Assembly (NCBI GenBank): GCA_019694955.1
Contig: JAIBAX010000028.1
Span: 1 to 59,360 of the forward strand
Direction of reading: 5' to 3'
DNA length: 59,360 nucleotides
DNA from: Chitinophagales bacterium
GTDB lineage: Bacteria > Bacteroidota > Bacteroidia > Chitinophagales > JADIYW01
How positions within the stretch are numbered: position 1 is the first letter of the stretch; each line of letters opens with the position of its first letter. Below, piece after piece: positions 9,272 to 18,763 of the stretch. A program made the translations under genes and the position numbers. Under the pieces are notes generated by a model. It worked only from the letters and a program-made list of their open reading frames with translations. It was not told the DNA's origin and ran no database searches.

Positions 9272-11035
9272 ATGAATTTTTCCAGGATTATTGACATCCT
9301 TCCCGAGCAATTAGAAAAAAATCCCCTACAGGATTTATACTGTCGCCGAGAAGACAAAAAGAATTGGACAAAATACAGCACACAACAAAGCTGGGAATAT
9401 ATCAAGCAAGTAGGAAAAGGGCTGATTCATCTCGGACTTCAACCGGGAGATAAGGTAGCCATCATTTCCACCACCAACCGACCGGAGTGGAATTTTATTG
9501 ACCAAGGTTGTTTAAATGTAGGTATTATAGATGTGCCGGTGTACCCAACTATCAGCCCGGCAGAATATGAATATATCTTTAACAATGCTGAGGTAAAATA
9601 TGTGTTTCTCTCCGACAAGATGATTTATAAGAAAGTGGCTGCCGTTGCCGAAAATATTCCTTCGCTGAAAAAGATCTTCTGTTTTGATGAAGTAGAAGGT
9701 GTGGAGAGTTGGAAAACAATATTACAAACGGACAGCAAGTTGGACGAGGTCTTTGAGCAGCGAAGAAATGCCATACAACCAGACGATATCGCCACCATCA
9801 TCTATACTTCTGGAACGACAGGATTCCCTAAAGGGGTGATGCTTACTCATCACAATATTGTTTCGAATGTCAAAGATTCTATTCAAATGGTTCCGGTATT
9901 AAAAGGAGAAACTACCTTAAGTTTTCTGCCAGTGTGCCATGTATTTGAAAGAACCTTAAATTATGTATATTTAGCAGGTGGAGCATCTATCTACTACGCA
10001 GATGGCTTAGAGTCCATTGCAGCCAATATTGCAGATGTGCGTCCGCATGTTTTCGCTACTGTACCTAGATTGCTAGAGAAAGTATATGAAGGTATCCTTA
10101 AAAAAGGCAATACTCTTGAAGGCTTTCAAAAAGAAGTATTTAGCTGGTCGATGAAACTGGCGCAATCTTTAGAATTGGGCAAGCCTAAATCGATTTTGCA
10201 ATTAGCAGAATTTGCTGTCGCAGATAAATTGGTGTATTCAAAATGGCGCGCTGCACTTGGAGGAAGGCTAAAAGCCATCATCTGCGGTTCTGCACCGTTG
10301 CAACCAAAATTGGCCACCATCTTTACTAATGGAGGTATTCCTGTTTTGGAGGGATATGGCTTGACAGAAACTTCGCCAGTTCTTTCGGTAGTGCCACTAA
10401 AAAAATCTAAATTTCGGGCGGGATGTGTCGGTCAAATTTTACCTTCCGTGCAAGTTAAGATTGCTGAGGATGGGGAAATTCTCGTAAAAGGACCCAATGT
10501 CATGAAAGGTTATTATAAAAACGAGGAAGCTACCAAGGCAGTGTTTAATGCAGATGGCTGGTTTCTAACAGGAGATATCGGCGAGTTTACTAAGGATAAT
10601 TTCTTAAAGATTACAGATAGGAAGAAGGAACTATTCAAAACTTCCGGTGGAAAATATGTTGCACCGGCACCCATTGAGAACAAGATGAAAGAATCTTTGT
10701 TTATTGAACAAATGGCCTTGGTTGGTGACGGTAGAAAATTTGTTGGCGCATTAATTATTCCGGCATTTGACCAGTTAAAAGTTTGGTGTAAAGAAAATAA
10801 TGTTAACTTTACTTCTAAAGAGAATGTTATTAAAGAAAAGATGGTTCAAGACTTCTACTGGAAGATTGTCAACGAATACAATGTCCATTTCGGTAAAGTG
10901 GAGCAGGTAAAAATGATTGAATTACTACCTAATGAATGGACAACAGAAAGTGGCGAACTGACACCTACGATGAAATTGAAGAGAAAGGTTATTGCAGATA
11001 AGTATAAAGAAATTATTGAGTCCTTTTATGATTAA
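9272..11035 (+). CDS. AMP-forming long-chain acyl-CoA synthetase
   Basis: A 587-residue adenylate-forming enzyme predicted to activate a fatty acid to its CoA thioester using ATP. The P-loop-like motif TSGTTGFPKG begins near residue 179, the adenine-binding motif GYGLTETSPV is near 363, the A8 core GWFLTGD lies near 429, and KITDRKKELFKTSGGKYVAP follows; the catalytic lysine region is in MKLKRKV near the C terminus. Length and motifs are typical of the FadD15/bubblegum-like branch. It is followed 23 bases later by a close paralogue, probably in one operon. Chain-length preference cannot be told from sequence alone. Confidence 0.92.
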   Translation: MNFSRIIDILPEQLEKNPLQDLYCRREDKKNWTKYSTQQSWEYIKQVGKGLIHLGLQPGDKVAIISTTNRPEWNFIDQGCLNVGIIDVPVYPTISPAEYEYIFNNAEVKYVFLSDKMIYKKVAAVAENIPSLKKIFCFDEVEGVESWKTILQTDSKLDEVFEQRRNAIQPDDIATIIYTSGTTGFPKGVMLTHHNIVSNVKDSIQMVPVLKGETTLSFLPVCHVFERTLNYVYLAGGASIYYADGLESIAANIADVRPHVFATVPRLLEKVYEGILKKGNTLEGFQKEVFSWSMKLAQSLELGKPKSILQLAEFAVADKLVYSKWRAALGGRLKAIICGSAPLQPKLATIFTNGGIPVLEGYGLTETSPVLSVVPLKKSKFRAGCVGQILPSVQVKIAEDGEILVKGPNVMKGYYKNEEATKAVFNADGWFLTGDIGEFTKDNFLKITDRKKELFKTSGGKYVAPAPIENKMKESLFIEQMALVGDGRKFVGALIIPAFDQLKVWCKENNVNFTSKENVIKEKMVQDFYWKIVNEYNVHFGKVEQVKMIELLPNEWTTESGELTPTMKLKRKVIADKYKEIIESFYD

Positions 11036-11058
11036 AACAATCAAATAAAAATAAACAT

Positions 11059-12819
11059 ATGGAAGTTACCAGACTATTCGACGTCATTAGATATCAAAAA
11101 GCAAATCATCCGCAGAAAGTTTCTTTTGCGCACATGAGAAATGGAAAATGGGAAACATTCAGCACCGAGGATATGATTCAAGCCGCCAACAAAATTAGTC
11201 TTGGATTATTGAAACTAGGCATAAAACCCGGCGACAAGGTGGCAACAGTAACGGATCAAAATCGCGTGGAATGGAATATTTGTGATTTGGGTATCTCTCA
11301 AATTGGTGCCATCAACGTTCCTGTATATCCCACCATCAGTGAAAATGACTACGAATATATTTTTAACCACGCCGAAGTAAAAGCATGTTTTGCTGCCGGA
11401 AAAGGGCTGTATGACAAGGTAAAAAATCTTATTGGAAGGGTAGCTACTTTTGAACATTTATATACTTGGGATAGTATTGAAGGTGCAAAAAATTGGGCAG
11501 AAGTATTAACACTTGGAGAAGGTGGTAATTTCGCTGATGTAGAAGCAATTATGCAACAAGTGGATGCCAACGAAATGGCTACCATCATTTATACTTCCGG
11601 TACAACAGGTTTGCCCAAAGGTGTTATGTTGTCTCATAATAATATTATTTCCAATGTTAAAGCAACCTCTAAAGAATTTCCGGTAGAAGCCGGGCAGATC
11701 GCATTGAGTTTTCTACCCTTGTGTCATATTTTTGAACGTATGGTAACCTATACGTATCAATATGTAGGCATCAATGTTTACTATTCCGACATCGATACAT
11801 TAGGGGAAAAATTGACCACTATTAAACCGCATTTCTTCACTACGGTGCCACGTTTATTAGAAAAAGTTTACGAAAAAATCGTCAATAAGGGTTTGTTGCT
11901 AACAGGACTAAAAAAGAAGTTGTTCTTTTGGGCATTAGAAATGGCAGACAAATACGAATATGACCAAAAGCCAGGATTTTTATTTGGCATTGCAGATAAA
12001 TTAGTCTTCTCAAAATGGCGTGAAGCCTTAGGAGGGCGTGTAATTGGTATTGTCACAGGTTCTGCAGCCTGTCCCTTAAAAATTGCACGTGTTTTTTCCG
12101 CCGCCGGCGTACCCATCCGTGAAGGATACGGTCTTACAGAAACCTCCCCAGTGCTTACCTTTGCAAGGTTTCAGGAAGGAGGCGCACTCCTTGGCACAGT
12201 AGGTATTCCTATTGATAATGTCGAAATAAAAATTGCAGAAGATGGAGAAATTCTCGCCAAAGGACCAAACATCATGTTAGGCTATTATAAAGAACCGGAA
12301 AAAACACAAGAAGTTATGTCGGGCGAGTGGTTTCATACCGGAGATATTGGCACATTCGTGACAGGTCCTAGTGGCAAAAAATTCTTGAAGATTACCGATA
12401 GAAAAAAAGAATTGCTAAAAACCTCAGGAGGAAAATATGTTGCTCCGGCACCTATCGAATCGAAGTTCAGGGAGAGTTTCTTTGTAGAGCAAATGATGGT
12501 CGTTGGTGAAAGCAAAAAATTTGTTTCCGCCTTAATTGTTCCGGCATTTCCTGCTTTAAAAGAATGGTGTAAAGAAGTTGGTATTTCTGCCACGTCTAAT
12601 GAGGAATTGGTTAAAAATCCAAAAGTAATAGCGAAGTATCAAAGTATTGTGGATGAATTAAATCCGAATTTCTCTCATATCGAACAAATTAAAAAGTTCA
12701 CCCTCTTGCCAAATGAATGGACAGTAGACACGAAGGAGTTAACACCTACCATGAAGATAAAGCGCAAGGTGATTAGTGAAAAATATGAACGAGAGATAGA
12801 GGTCATGTATATCGACTAA
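11059..12819 (+). CDS. AMP-forming long-chain acyl-CoA synthetase, tandem paralogue
   Basis: A 586-residue paralogue of the preceding gene, colinear along its whole length with the same motifs: TSGTTGLPKG from residue 179, GYGLTETSPV, GEWFHTGD and KITDRKKELLKTSGGKYVAP. The two have diverged clearly in the acyl-pocket region (e.g. GSAACPLKIARVF against GSAPLQPKLATIF), suggesting different acyl substrates or regulation rather than a recent duplication. The short 23-base gap suggests cotranscription. No membrane anchor is visible; the enzyme is probably cytoplasmic or peripheral. Confidence 0.92.
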   Translation: MEVTRLFDVIRYQKANHPQKVSFAHMRNGKWETFSTEDMIQAANKISLGLLKLGIKPGDKVATVTDQNRVEWNICDLGISQIGAINVPVYPTISENDYEYIFNHAEVKACFAAGKGLYDKVKNLIGRVATFEHLYTWDSIEGAKNWAEVLTLGEGGNFADVEAIMQQVDANEMATIIYTSGTTGLPKGVMLSHNNIISNVKATSKEFPVEAGQIALSFLPLCHIFERMVTYTYQYVGINVYYSDIDTLGEKLTTIKPHFFTTVPRLLEKVYEKIVNKGLLLTGLKKKLFFWALEMADKYEYDQKPGFLFGIADKLVFSKWREALGGRVIGIVTGSAACPLKIARVFSAAGVPIREGYGLTETSPVLTFARFQEGGALLGTVGIPIDNVEIKIAEDGEILAKGPNIMLGYYKEPEKTQEVMSGEWFHTGDIGTFVTGPSGKKFLKITDRKKELLKTSGGKYVAPAPIESKFRESFFVEQMMVVGESKKFVSALIVPAFPALKEWCKEVGISATSNEELVKNPKVIAKYQSIVDELNPNFSHIEQIKKFTLLPNEWTVDTKELTPTMKIKRKVISEKYEREIEVMYID

Positions 12820-12850
12820 TTTAGTATAGATTTTGCCTATCCATCGATAT

Positions 12851-14065
12851 ATGAATATTCGAACATCCATTGTTGCATTTTTTTGTCTGTTAATTTTGCA
12901 GGCAAAGGCACAAATTGTGACACCACAGATAGATACACTGATAAAACAGGCGGAAGTACAAAAAGATAAGGTGTCTGAAATTTTTGCTGAAATTGAGCAA
13001 CTCAAGCTTACAGAAATACAAAAAAAGCTAAAAACCGTTGCCCTCCCAGCGCCAATTAATGGAGAAGAAATCGTTCAACATGCAGCATTAATCCTGAGTT
13101 ATAATAACGAACATGAACAACCCAATTGGGTTGCACATATGGTTACCAAGGATGTTCTTTATGGTACAATAGGGCGTACCAATGATTTCCGCCCTGATCC
13201 TGATTTAAAATGTGGTAGTATGGACTCGGTAGACTACTGGAATTCTGGTTATGACAGAGGGCATATGGCTCCATCAGCAGATTTCAGGTGGAGTTTAAAA
13301 GCATTGAGTGAGTCATATTTTTACAGCAATATGAGTCCGCAAGTGCCCGAATTAAATCGTGGGGCTTGGTCAAAATTGGAAAATCAAGGAAGAGAATGGG
13401 CATTGGATTGCGGAGAGTTGTTTGTCATTACAGGACCCATCTTAAATGACAAACTCAAGAAAGTTCCGCAAGGGTGTTTACACCTCAGCATTCCCGAATA
13501 CTATTATAAGATAATTTTAGACTATAAAGAACCGGAATACAAGGCCATCGCCTTTATCATGCCAAATACTAATGTTACGCAACCCGTCTTAAACTATGTG
13601 GTGACGATTGATGAAATTGAAAAAAGAACTGGGGTAGATTTTTTCCCGGCGCTGGATGATACCTTGGAGGAGCGGTTGGAGAAAACAAGTCGTATTTCCG
13701 ACTGGCCGATTACCATTCAGGCTTCCACAGTAGAAAGCGTCCCCATAGACTTTGAAAATGGACAAGTGGGCACATTGCAGGCAAAGTATTTCTTTGGTCA
13801 GAATGCTACTATCTGTGGAAAAGTAGTTGCCGCCAAGTATAAGGAAAATGGAAAAACAAACCCTACTTATATTGATTTAGACAAGAAATGGCCGGAATCT
13901 GTATTCTCCATCATTGTTTTTGGCAAAGACCGGGTAAATTTTTCTTATAAACCGGAAGAATTTTTATACAATAAAAAAGTATGTATTACCGGTGAGGTTG
14001 GAGAATATAAGGGTGTCCCACAGATTATTGCTACAGATGAAACGATGATACAGATTATGGAGTAG
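12851..14065 (+). CDS. Secreted DNA/RNA non-specific endonuclease with extra C-terminal domain
   Basis: The ATG at 12851 gives a signal peptide (about 1-23, ending LQAKAQ); a TTG start 18 bases earlier would spoil it. Residues about 75-280 form a beta-beta-alpha metal nuclease of the NUC1/Serratia type: the DRGH motif is at 135-138 (His138 the expected general base), followed by NMSPQVPELN with a metal-binding Asn near 169. A C-terminal region (about 300-404) adds a beta-rich domain with GQNATICGKVV and KVCITGEVGEYKG, resembling an OB-fold nucleic-acid-binding module. It probably acts in the periplasm or outside the cell on nucleic acids, for nutrition or biofilm DNA turnover. Confidence 0.88.
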   Translation: MNIRTSIVAFFCLLILQAKAQIVTPQIDTLIKQAEVQKDKVSEIFAEIEQLKLTEIQKKLKTVALPAPINGEEIVQHAALILSYNNEHEQPNWVAHMVTKDVLYGTIGRTNDFRPDPDLKCGSMDSVDYWNSGYDRGHMAPSADFRWSLKALSESYFYSNMSPQVPELNRGAWSKLENQGREWALDCGELFVITGPILNDKLKKVPQGCLHLSIPEYYYKIILDYKEPEYKAIAFIMPNTNVTQPVLNYVVTIDEIEKRTGVDFFPALDDTLEERLEKTSRISDWPITIQASTVESVPIDFENGQVGTLQAKYFFGQNATICGKVVAAKYKENGKTNPTYIDLDKKWPESVFSIIVFGKDRVNFSYKPEEFLYNKKVCITGEVGEYKGVPQIIATDETMIQIME

Positions 14066-14174
14066 TGGACTTAAATTAAGATAAGTGAAAAATACCAAGC
14101 ATTCAAGAGCACGTTTTAAGTCAATTATTTTCCCCACGTCTTGCAATCTCTAATATTATCCTTAATTTTATCGG

Positions 14175-14630
14175 ATGAAAAGAATATTGTTTATTTTCTT
14201 GGCATTAGTGGTTATTTCGCAGGCCTGTACTTCCGACCATGTATTTCAAGAATTTGAATCCATTCCAAAGTCTTCGTGGAAGTATACTGATACGATTAAC
14301 TTTTATCCAGAAATCAAAGATATTCATAAGAAGTATGACATATATATAGCGGTTAGATATGATAAATCTTATGAGTTTAGCAATATGTGGCTCAAAGTAT
14401 ATGGTTTGGGTGAGCAAGATTTTGAGCGAATAGATGTGCCATTGTTCAAAAAAGATGGAAGTCCCTATGGCAAAGGGCTCTTGAGCAATTATACCGTGCA
14501 GGCAGGATATTTAAAGGCTTATACATTCAAAAAAAGTGGGAAAAACAAAGTGCAATTTGTTCAGAATATGAGAAAGAATCCTATAAATGGCATCTTGGAT
14601 ATCGGATTAATTGTTAAGGAAGTTAAATAG
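14175..14630 (+). CDS. gldH: Gliding motility lipoprotein GldH
   Basis: A 151-residue lipoprotein with a signal peptide and lipobox ending at Cys18 (LVVISQAC). The C-terminal block QNMRKNPINGILDIGL is the GldH signature and the length is typical. GldH is an outer-membrane-associated lipoprotein required, together with other Gld proteins, for gliding motility and type IX secretion in Flavobacterium. Its presence implies, but does not prove, a gliding or T9SS-bearing organism; some non-gliding Bacteroidota also keep it. It stands alone here without other gld genes. Confidence 0.88.
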   Translation: MKRILFIFLALVVISQACTSDHVFQEFESIPKSSWKYTDTINFYPEIKDIHKKYDIYIAVRYDKSYEFSNMWLKVYGLGEQDFERIDVPLFKKDGSPYGKGLLSNYTVQAGYLKAYTFKKSGKNKVQFVQNMRKNPINGILDIGLIVKEVK

Positions 14631-14697
14631 TGCATTTTCTTAATCTGGATTATGTATAATTACTGTGCATCTTAATAGTTTTACAAAAAAAATTAAG

Positions 14698-15294
14698 ATG
14701 AAAAAAATTATTCAACTATTTGTACTTAGTGCCGTGATTGGCGGACTTTTTATTCAGGCTGTTCCAAATGCCAACAGCAAAGCAACAATAGACATTGCAA
14801 AAAGTACCGTTAAATGGGTCGGGAAAAAGATTATGTATTCCCATAATGGCACCGTAGATGTAAAGAGTGGTAGCATCATCACTTCCAAAGGTAGAATTAC
14901 GGGAGGAGAGTTTATTTTAGACATGAACACCATTAAATGCTTGGACATTGAAGATGCAGGTAAGAATGCAAATTTGGTTGGGCACTTAAAGAATGCCGAT
15001 TTTTTTGATGTAACCAATCATCCTACAGCAAAACTAGTAGTGAAGAAAATAGGCGCAATAAAAGATGGTGTTCAGCCCTTAACTTGCGACTTAACAATAA
15101 AAGGAATAACAAACTCAGTTTCTTTCCCTGCCAAAGTTTCTTTCAACGGAAAAATAGTTACTGCTACCGCTAATTTTTCTATAGATAGAACGCTTTGGGA
15201 TATCCGTTACGGAAGTGATAAATTTGTAGATAACTTAGGTGATAAAGCCATAAAAAATGAAATAGATTTCGACGTTACGATTGTTTCAAAATAA
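14698..15294 (+). CDS. YceI family periplasmic lipid-binding protein
   Basis: The ATG at 14698 gives a signal peptide (MKKIIQLFVLSAVIGGLFIQA) and a 198-residue protein; a GTG at 14665 would only extend it upstream without purpose. The mature part is a YceI lipocalin-like barrel: SKATIDIAKSTVKWVGKK at the start, then HLKNADFFDVTNHPTAKLVV, DLTIKGIT and NFSIDRTLWDIRYGS, all typical of the family. YceI proteins bind isoprenoid or amphiphilic molecules in the periplasm. A strong terminator follows 25 bases after the stop. Confidence 0.92.
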   Translation: MKKIIQLFVLSAVIGGLFIQAVPNANSKATIDIAKSTVKWVGKKIMYSHNGTVDVKSGSIITSKGRITGGEFILDMNTIKCLDIEDAGKNANLVGHLKNADFFDVTNHPTAKLVVKKIGAIKDGVQPLTCDLTIKGITNSVSFPAKVSFNGKIVTATANFSIDRTLWDIRYGSDKFVDNLGDKAIKNEIDFDVTIVSK

Positions 15295-15318
15295 AATTAA
15301 TCAGATTCTTTCTTATGA

Positions 15319-15346
15319 AGCCGCACACTAAGTGCGGCTTTTTTTA
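15319..15346 (+). terminator. Rho-independent terminator after yceI
   Basis: An 8-base-pair stem AGCCGCAC/GTGCGGCT with a five-base loop is followed by a run of seven T residues. It lies 25 bases after the yceI stop and ends the plus-strand transcript. Confidence 0.9.
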
Positions 15347-15389
15347 TTGGTTGAAAGTTACTGCTCTTAGGTTATAGGAAATTGAGCAC

Positions 15390-15670
15390 ATTACTATATT
15401 GTATCACAAAGTTTCTCAAAGAAGGCACTAAGATCACTATGGCGACGGCATAAGAGCAAGAAATTATCGATTTTATTAATGAGCTGAAATCTAATTTATT
15501 CTTGCCTAATAATCAGGGTTCATGGTTGGATATCAATGTTTGTAATAATAACAAGATGATTTATAAAGTAATCTATTCTTGTTCTCGTGCAGACACAAGA
15601 ACATGGAATTGTATTTTTAGTATTGGGCTATTCTATAAATCACTTTGCAATAACTCAAACATCATGAATT
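15390..15670 (+). pseudogene. Decayed open frame or repeat-like remnant
   Basis: The gene-free stretch 15347-15680 holds a short ATGGCGACGGCATAA start-like sequence at 15439-15453 that reads M-A-T-A-stop, followed in the same frame by an open stretch EQEIIDFINELKSN and on through DTRTWNCIFSIG. This looks like a small gene interrupted by a stop codon, or a mobile-element scar. The segment 15398-15436 resembles a minus-strand sequence at about 9120-9160. I do not recognise a family, and the coding call is tentative. Confidence 0.25.
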
Positions 15671-15680
15671 TCAAAATAAA

Positions 15681-15706
15681 GAAGGGGAATCGTGCGATTC
15701 CCCTTC
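15681..15706. terminator. Bidirectional terminator-like hairpin downstream of the TonB receptor
   Basis: A perfect 12-base inverted repeat (GAAGGGGAATCG and its complement, two bases apart) is flanked by AAAATAAA on the left and TTTATTTT on the right, so each strand sees a U-rich tail after the stem. It lies 20 bases beyond the stop codon of the minus-strand TonB-dependent receptor and is its probable terminator. Confidence 0.85.
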
Positions 15707-15725
15707 TTTATTTTGACTAAGCGAA

Positions 15726-18683
15726 TTATAAATCCTTATTTTTTTCTTTTGGCTGTGCAAATAATCCATCTACTGTTACGCCCAAGAAGAACATTCTTCC
15801 AATGAAAGGCCCACCAACATTGGTACGGTATTCAGTACCGGCTAAGTTAGTAGCACCTAATTTCAACTGAGTGTATGCTTTAGGAATGGTGTAACTTACC
15901 ATGGCATCTAACGAGCCATAAGATTCTACTTCACCATTTGCAAAGTCAGACGTCCAACTGAAAGCGCTTTGCCATTTGTATGAAACATCAAAGCCTACAT
16001 TCTTACCACAGTTTCTATTGCCGATACCGATTACAAATCTGTGGCTAGGTGTATTAAAGCCTAAATCCTCCACAATAACGCCTTCTTTAGCGTGGAAATC
16101 CAAATAGGAGTAATTTCCTGTCACCATGTAATTTTTCGGGAACTTATAGCTAATTCCGATAGCACTACCCCAGGAGAAAACATCACCAGCGGAATTTACA
16201 TAAGGTCTCCAAGTTTGTGCAGAAGAAGCTTTCCCTGCTAGTACATCATTTACACCAAAAAGTGTATCTCCTTTATGTGTAGTTGCATTGATATTTACTA
16301 CGGAAGTTTGCGTAATAAAATCAGTATAGATATTGAAATAAGCATTTACGTCGATTACAAATTTTTTGATAGCTGCTTTATAACCTATTTCTGTTGCTGT
16401 CAATTTCTCAGGTTTGATATAATCAAAGTTGGTCACCTGAAGAAGTTTTGCCGCTTCTTGACCGGGTACTCCTTGAAGTGTAGCCGCAACGAATGCGTCA
16501 TATGATTCTTTGGTCATAGCACCTCCTTCATAAATTCCATAGCGTTCCGCATTTTCTCTTGTTCCGCCCAATAAAATATTTGTCGTTGGGAAGAATATAT
16601 ATTGTGCTTGGCTATCAGGATTACGGAAACCTGTTTGGTAAGATGCACGAATATTGTGGTTTCTTTTTTCGCCTAAGGTTACTACTGAAGAAACCCTCGG
16701 AGAAATGATTCCTTTAAAGTTTTGGTTTTTGTCGTAACGAACAGAGGCCATTAACTTCCATCTATCATCAAAAAATTTCTTTGTCAACTGAACAAAGGCA
16801 CCATATTCGTTTATTTTTATTCTTTCATTAACGCCATCACCTTCTGGGTCTTCATTGAAGACGGTTCCATCTGTAAAGAGGCTATACATACGGTGGTTAC
16901 CACCTACTAAAATACCAATCCAATCATTTGTCAAGCTGGTAAAATCATAAGTTGCTTCTGTATGGAATAAGCGGCTGTGGTCGATGAATCCGGCGCCTGG
17001 ATAGCCGTCATCTCCTGGCGTTTGGAAAAGGCCATTTCTGGTTTTTTCTACCACTTCTCTCCATTCGGGAGAACCTTCTTCAGGAATACCTTCATTGGCA
17101 ATTAAGTAGGCTACATCATGGGCCAATGAGCGAACTTCATCAGATAATAATTGAGGATCTTTGTTTTGCAATTTTGCAAGGGCAAGATTCACGGCAGCAT
17201 AGTATCCTGCATAGTTTGCCGCCCATTCACCACGGGTGTCTCTAAGGCGCTCATTGGTGAAAGCACCCAAGGCAGTAAGGTTATAAGAATCACCGTCATT
17301 GGTTTGAGACATATATGAACGCACCATCAGGTTTTTCCCTTGTAGTTCCAGTTTTGCATAATGTTGGAAGAAATTGCGCAATGCATATCTTTCACTTCCT
17401 TGATAAACACCATCACCACTACCAACGCGATAATTTGCTGATATCTCCCATCCATCTGCCGGGCGGTAGTGAAAAGCGACATCTCCTTTCAAAGAAGAAG
17501 CATCGTTATTATCCAACAAGTTTTCTTCTTTGAAACCATCTCTTCTAATATCAATAGGGTTCAACTTTACAACATTTTCCGTAACATATTGATAAGCTGC
17601 CGCTGTATCCCCATCAAATAATAATCCGGCGAATAAAGGGGCGATATTTTCTGCTAGAACAGGCACTAATGAAGGTGCTTGAAATGGAATAAAAACCCTG
17701 TTTTCATCTCCATAAGTATTTAACCCGTCAAAGTTGGGCGCATCTGTCATATTTCTTTTTCCTGTATTTCTATCAGTGATATAATCGTTTGCTCTCCAGT
17801 CTTGCGCTAAAAAATAAGACGCATTTACCTTAAAAGCAAATTTGTCATTGAATGCTTTTGCGTAACGCACTGCAACATTATAGGTTGGATCGGCACCATC
17901 TGCAGCGTTAGAGTAGGTAAATCCTATTTTTCCCTGCAAACTTAATCCTTGATAATCGAAAGGATTTTTACTGGTCATTAAAAGGATACCATTAAAAGCA
18001 TTAGGACCATACAATGCTGATGCCGCACCAGGCACTAATTCTACGTTGTGAATATCCAACTCGCCAATACCTACGATATTTCCGGTAGGAAAATTCAATA
18101 AAGGAGCCGCATTGTCCATTCCATCCATTAACTGAACGAAACGTGTATTAGAGATGCCACCAAAACCACGTGTATTTACAGACGTGAGGGTCATGGAACC
18201 TTGAACGGTTGTTACGCCTTTCAACTTGCTCAACTCATCATAATAGTCGTTTGACGACGATTGTTTGATTGCCTGAGGGTCCAATTTCTCAATGGTTACC
18301 GGAGATTCCAAGATTTTCTCCTCCACTCTCGAAGCGGAAATAACGACCTCATTCATGATGCTGGCTTCTTCCTCTATTGTCACCAATAAGTCACTCGTAG
18401 ATTTTGTTACAGTAACTTCCTTGTCTTGATAACCGACGTAAGAAATGACCAAAACAACCGGAGGATTCCCGGGTACTTCCAGAGAAAAATTCCCATCAAT
18501 GTCTGTTGCAGCACCCATTGTAGTACCTTTTACAAGAACGTTGGCACCAATTACCGCCTCGCTTTTGTTGTCAACAACTTTTCCATTTATTACAACCTGC
18601 GAGAAGGATGTAATAACACACATAATTACCAAACTGAACGTCAGTGATAATTGTTTTAAATTCAATTTCTCTATGATCTTCAT
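15726..18683 (-). CDS. TonB-dependent outer-membrane receptor
   Basis: A 985-residue receptor. A signal peptide (about 1-28) is followed by a carboxypeptidase-regulatory-like beta domain (about 30-110, VINGKVVDNKSEAVIGANV), a plug domain (about 120-245; NTRGFGGISNTRFVQLMDG, VPGAASALYGPNAFNGIL) and a long beta-barrel. It imports an unknown ligand using TonB energy. No SusD-like lipoprotein gene is adjacent, so it is a stand-alone receptor rather than a SusCD pair. After the barrel the chain continues with a short charged tail (QPKEKNKDL) instead of ending on an aromatic residue. It is flanked by a terminator and reads as a single-gene unit. Confidence 0.92.
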   Translation of the reverse strand: MKIIEKLNLKQLSLTFSLVIMCVITSFSQVVINGKVVDNKSEAVIGANVLVKGTTMGAATDIDGNFSLEVPGNPPVVLVISYVGYQDKEVTVTKSTSDLLVTIEEEASIMNEVVISASRVEEKILESPVTIEKLDPQAIKQSSSNDYYDELSKLKGVTTVQGSMTLTSVNTRGFGGISNTRFVQLMDGMDNAAPLLNFPTGNIVGIGELDIHNVELVPGAASALYGPNAFNGILLMTSKNPFDYQGLSLQGKIGFTYSNAADGADPTYNVAVRYAKAFNDKFAFKVNASYFLAQDWRANDYITDRNTGKRNMTDAPNFDGLNTYGDENRVFIPFQAPSLVPVLAENIAPLFAGLLFDGDTAAAYQYVTENVVKLNPIDIRRDGFKEENLLDNNDASSLKGDVAFHYRPADGWEISANYRVGSGDGVYQGSERYALRNFFQHYAKLELQGKNLMVRSYMSQTNDGDSYNLTALGAFTNERLRDTRGEWAANYAGYYAAVNLALAKLQNKDPQLLSDEVRSLAHDVAYLIANEGIPEEGSPEWREVVEKTRNGLFQTPGDDGYPGAGFIDHSRLFHTEATYDFTSLTNDWIGILVGGNHRMYSLFTDGTVFNEDPEGDGVNERIKINEYGAFVQLTKKFFDDRWKLMASVRYDKNQNFKGIISPRVSSVVTLGEKRNHNIRASYQTGFRNPDSQAQYIFFPTTNILLGGTRENAERYGIYEGGAMTKESYDAFVAATLQGVPGQEAAKLLQVTNFDYIKPEKLTATEIGYKAAIKKFVIDVNAYFNIYTDFITQTSVVNINATTHKGDTLFGVNDVLAGKASSAQTWRPYVNSAGDVFSWGSAIGISYKFPKNYMVTGNYSYLDFHAKEGVIVEDLGFNTPSHRFVIGIGNRNCGKNVGFDVSYKWQSAFSWTSDFANGEVESYGSLDAMVSYTIPKAYTQLKLGATNLAGTEYRTNVGGPFIGRMFFLGVTVDGLFAQPKEKNKDL

Positions 18684-18763
18684 AACACAAATGTTGGTTT
18701 ACAATCTGCTAAGTTAACTTTTCTTTACAATTATATTAAAAACATTATAAAAAATACACATTT

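Noticed and set aside
15502..15720. 72-codon plus-strand open frame
   Set aside because: Its end is formed by the terminator palindrome at 15681-15706 and it starts at TTG; treated as part of a decayed remnant instead.
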